This document shows, one piece after another, positions 60,793-64,000 of a stretch of DNA of 64,000 nt. Position 1 is the stretch's first letter; the number at the start of each line of letters is the position of its first letter. Made by a program: the position numbers and the translations under genes. The notes beneath the pieces were generated by a model. The model had not been told where the DNA came from. It searched no databases and was given only the letters and a program-made list of their open reading frames with translations. This DNA is from Bondarzewia mesenterica. Its lineage: Eukaryota > Basidiomycota > Agaricomycetes > Russulales > Bondarzewiaceae. The stretch is from NCBI GenBank assembly GCA_004802705.1, contig SGPL01000005.1, positions 1 to 64,000 on the forward strand, read 5' to 3'.

Positions 60793-62251
60793 ATGGACAT
60801 GGACGTCGATTTTCCCATGTCTTCAGCCCCCAACACCCAAGAAAACGCCATCGCAGGGCCATCCTCATATCCAGATATTCCTTTTCTCTATCTCCCACCT
60901 CCAGGTTCGTGTTGTGATTTCAACCTGAGACGTGTTTGACCCCCTCGGCGATGTCTCTTTCCGTTGCACAGTTGCACCCCAACCCCCACCTCTTCTCACC
61001 AGCACTCAGGACCTCCTCTCCCGCTTCCACCTTCAATCTGCGTACGACAAGTTCGTCCGCCCGTTAGTCCCGCCCGTGGACGGTCAATCATCCAACCATC
61101 CGCCAACGCCGGCTCCGATTACTAACGCCGCACCTCAAGACAAGGGAAAGGGCAGGGAGCGCGATTCTGGAACACCTACACCCACAAATGCACCCACTCC
61201 TGGTGTTCCGCCAGACGGAGACGAGGAGGAAGGAAAAGATGGAAAGAAAAAGAAGAATACTTATAAGCATCTTATCAAGGGCATCCCTGGTGCGTTTTTC
61301 TCGCTTCGGATCAGCATCAGCTGTCGAACCTTCTATTTTCTTCTCGCTGCCAACTGTGCAGGGCGTCATTCGATGAAGAAAGACGACTTCTTGTCCGATA
61401 TCATTCAAGTTCCGCCCAAGCAGCGTATACAAATCACACCTTTTGATCTGCGGACACAACGGGATGCATTTTCCGTATCATTAGAGGGTCTCAAGGGCGT
61501 ACGTATCCTCAGTTGCATCGACACTTGGTCCTCTCATACAACCCATCGTAGTGGAACATCCATGCTCTCGTCTTGGAGTCCACGCAAGCCCGCGAAGACA
61601 GGAAGAAACGGGTGCGTTTTGTTGCACCGGCCGCTCTCGGATCATGTTGTACTCACTGGCCTGCAGAAAGAGCTCAAAAAGCTGGCCAAGGCGCAAGCTG
61701 CTGGCATCCTGCCCATGCCCTCTGTATCCACTCCCGCTACCGCTGCTGTGGCATCACCCACGCCGCCCACATCTGCGCGCGCACGGAGTAGCACGCCTCG
61801 CGTTGCACAAACGCCGCTACCCATGTCCGTTACGGCTGCATCACAACAGCTGCCGAGAGGCGTAAAGCGTGATCACGAGGATAGCGTGTCTCAGGCAAAC
61901 ACGCAAGGTCCAGGACCAGTGATCAACGGGGGAGGGCACACGAGAACGGGGGGCGTTCCGATGCCTAGTGCGGCTACCCCAGTAGGTTCTAAACCAGGTG
62001 TTGCGGGTGCGAGGCCCAGGCCGGTCAAGAAACAGCGCGTGGTGAGTTTTTGTTTACCTTGATCGCTCGTTTGGCGATACGTTCGAACGCGGTCCGGTGT
62101 GGCGAGCAGGCGAGACGGCTGTCCTGTGTTTCCATACTGTCAGGTTTTCCATTGACCGAAGCTCACCCTGTTCTGTCGCTTCTAGGACATTCAAGGCCAG
62201 GCAAGAGCCGTGCATCCGCCGATACAGCAGCCCACACCGCAAGGGGTGTAG
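60793..62251 (+). CDS. MED19: Mediator complex subunit 19 (Rox3-like)
   Basis: Head-module Mediator subunit bridging regulators and RNA polymerase II. Exons: 60793-60904, 60972-61289, 61362-61498, 61552-61611, 61667-62041, 62186-62251; all in phase, 355 aa. Conserved blocks: FLYLPPP, DLLSRFHLQSAYDKFVRPLV, GKKKKNTYKHLIKGIPG, HSMKKDDFLSDIIQVPPKQR, ITPFDLRTQRDAFSVSLEGL, GWNIHALVLESTQAREDRKK and KELKKLAKAQAAG. Then comes a Pro/Ser/Thr-rich region with basic nuclear-type signals (RGVKRDHED, RPVKKQRV). The start at 60793 was chosen because it opens directly into the conserved Leu/Pro block; the N-terminal acidic stretch (MDMDVDF) is typical. No disruption. Confidence 0.92.
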
Positions 62252-63440
62252 ATCTACCCACCCTCCACCCCAACTGTCCATCCCCGCCCAGCACGACCTC
62301 GCGATGCCCCATTTTTCCTCTCATGCATGCACTCTCTGAACCTTGATGCTTACTGATGAATATATACGAAAACGCGGCCGTCATCGCCCGCTGCTTGACG
62401 CATCGTTCTTTCCTCGGCCTTTTCGGATATCGATTTGGGATCTCTTCGTTGACCGGCCCATCGCACGATGCGCGCTCCGTGGGGGCTCTCCGGTGCTCAG
62501 CGAGCGTGCGCTTGCTTAGCCCTATTCGTATGCTTCCGTGAGTCGCGCGCTTCGTGCTCTGCTTACATTGCCCGACCCCCTGCCCGTGCTCCTTCCTCCT
62601 TCGAGATCTTCCCCCTGTTCTCCGTCCGTCTTCCCCTGCCCAACTGCCCACCTGCCCTCTCACGTCCCGTGTACATTAGTTTCCTTTTCGTGCGCATCCG
62701 CTCTAAATCCTACCTCTCACCTGCCTGTCTATCTGTCTGTTTGTCTGTTCACATACATCCTTTCATCCGTGCATCTATACATACATCCCAACCACGCATC
62801 CTTTGGTTATTACCTTTCTCGTCCAATTCAATTTCGTCAATCGTCGCGCGTGCGCGCGCTGACTTTTCTTCGCTTTCTTTGCTCCCTTGATGTGCTGCTT
62901 ACGGTTAAGCCGGTTAATGTTATCTTGTACGATGGCGACCGAACACCGCAATGGTCATCTGCAGCACACGCACCCCGAAACGTGGGCGGGCCTGCTTCAA
63001 GGTAACTCCGCAGTCATGCTTGGAAGGTCAGTTCATACAAAATGAGGTGCATAGGTAAGTAGTTCAAGTTAGGGTGAAGTTACTGCAGTACACGATGCAT
63101 CAAGCACCTGTCGGGCTCTATGGGGGTCTATAAAAGCTATATCGAGGAGAGGAAACAGGGGAGCCTGAGGATGGGAAGGAAGGCAGGTAAGAAGGGAATT
63201 CAGAGTTATCAGTATGCTTCGCGGCGTTCGGGTGAATGTAAATAGACAGATGGATAGATAGATAGGAGGAGAGGGAGCAGGTGACTGAAGGGTGAGAAGA
63301 CAATGTAATTGTGAAGCACCGGATACGCGGCGAGATTGGTGGACCCGATAAATAGAGAGCAGAACACGATACAACCAGGTAGAGGGGGGAAAAGCATGCA
63401 GGAGATACAACACCGACAGAGAAAGAAGAGAGGCGAGAGG
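62252..63440. other. Intergenic region with pyrimidine-rich tracts
   Basis: About 1.2 kb. The segment 62570-62890 is strongly CT-rich, with CTGTCTGT/ATCC-type runs; 63170-63440 is GA-rich. Open frames there follow from the composition and lack domains. Confidence 0.45.
62700..62790. repeat. CTGT/CATC-rich low-complexity tract
   Basis: Imperfect runs of CTGTCTGT, TACATCC and CATCTATAC repeats; degenerate microsatellite. Confidence 0.6.
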
Positions 63441-64000
63441 TTATTGTAGCACTCTCTCTATCCGTTCGAGCACGACGACGAGGCCTTCAATTAGGAGCAA
63501 AACACGTCTCGGGAGCACCTGGCCCCGCGTCTTGTGCCCGTCCTCCTCTTCGGCGCCACTTACCGCATCATTGAAGTCACCAATGTCGTGCTCGTGCCTT
63601 CGACGCCGTCGCGCGCGGCTGCGGGCGCGGGCGCGTCTGTGTTGATGCACTGCGTCCTCGAGGGCGATTGGGAGACCGAGGGTTATTCGGACGAGGCGCA
63701 GTGTGAGGCGGACGCGGGGGCGGATGGAGAGGTAGGAGAGTTTGGCGAGAGATGCGTGCGTTTCAAGGAGGTGGGACAAGGTGCCGAGGAGTGTGTAGGT
63801 AAGAACGCGACAAGCTAGAGGAAGTGAAAGGTCAGAGATCGTGAAGATGAGAGGAGTAACACAAGAGAAGACGTACTGAGGGCCCGTTCGCGGATGGCTT
63901 GGAGTGTGAGAAGAACTGATTCGATCCCCTCTTCTCCCAATCGCAATGATGGGTTGATATCATTCATAGCGCCTGTGTAATTTATTTTATTACCATTGTT
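63441..64000 (-). CDS. 3' end of an unknown gene running off the window (partial)
   Basis: Two exons in phase, 63972-63877 and 63814-63441, with an AG acceptor at 63974-63973 pointing to further exons beyond the edge. They encode AMNDINPSLRLGEEGIESVL, LTYTLLGTLSHLLETHASL, RPRVRLTLRLVRITLGLPIA and a basic His/Arg-rich stretch ending in VLLLIEGLVVVLERIERVLQ. A canonical GTAAGT donor and a CCAG acceptor inside the last exon mark an optional 45-nt in-frame intron. Family not recognised; mostly helical. Confidence is limited by the missing 5' part. Confidence 0.5.

Noticed and set aside
62468..63005. Overlapping 140- and 155-codon frames downstream of MED19
   Set aside because: They lie in a CT-rich low-complexity tract and show only repeat-derived Ser/Pro/Leu/Cys composition.
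63534..63818. 94-codon plus-strand frame near the right edge
   Set aside because: Antisense to the minus-strand exon 63814-63441, which has matching splice phases with a second exon.

Overview
The window is a compact fungal nuclear contig, almost certainly from a filamentous basidiomycete (Agaricomycetes, wood-decayer-like). The evidence is many short spliceosomal introns (mostly 49-80 nt, GT-AG), many exons per gene, a DUF6593 protein, a secreted GH43 exo-galactanase with a C-terminal CBM35-like module, and basidiomycete-type SANT/AT-hook proteins. I rebuilt exon boundaries by hand from splice signals, reading phase and family alignment, so the models are predictions.

Layout: 0-12 kb holds an Old Yellow Enzyme (OYE) reductase (+), actin-related protein 3 (-), a Kre9/Knh1-like GPI-anchored protein (-), a SANT-like DNA-binding protein (+) and a large ankyrin protein (-). 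13-25 kb holds the mRNA export receptor MEX67 (-), an AT-hook/Myb-like protein (+), the HOPS subunit VPS39/VAM6 (+) and a Ser/Pro-rich protein (-). 25-33 kb holds a 2-oxoglutarate/Fe(II) oxygenase (-), a DUF6593 protein (+), a second OYE (+) and a small possibly mitochondrial protein (+). 34-50 kb holds casein kinase I (-), an intron-containing tRNA-Ser(CGA) (-), a DsbA-like oxidoreductase (+), an Sfk1/DRAM-type membrane protein (+), a C2/proline-rich cytokinesis-type protein (+) and the 20-exon largest subunit of RNA polymerase III (+). 50-64 kb holds an uncharacterised multi-exon gene (-), a broken YCII-domain gene (-), the GH43 enzyme (+), an MFS transporter (-), Mediator subunit MED19 (+) and the 3' end of an unknown gene (-).

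Most genes are unrelated housekeeping functions: actin nucleation, RNA export, vacuolar fusion, Pol III and Mediator transcription, signalling. I see no biosynthetic cluster, although two OYEs and one dioxygenase lie within 32 kb. I found no mobile element, CRISPR array or dedicated novel system.

The most unusual signals are structural: single-base frame breaks, usually at short homopolymers and usually one base too many, in at least seven otherwise conserved genes; two GC-AG introns in the Pol III subunit; 6-, 13-, 17-, 21- and 27-nt exons; a perfect 27-bp exon fragment copied into the preceding intron of the MFS gene; an 11-bp tandem duplication breaking the YCII gene; and an OYE whose conserved active-site Asn is Ser. 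The frame breaks hit genes expected to be essential (casein kinase I), so uncorrected assembly error is the leading explanation for most of them.
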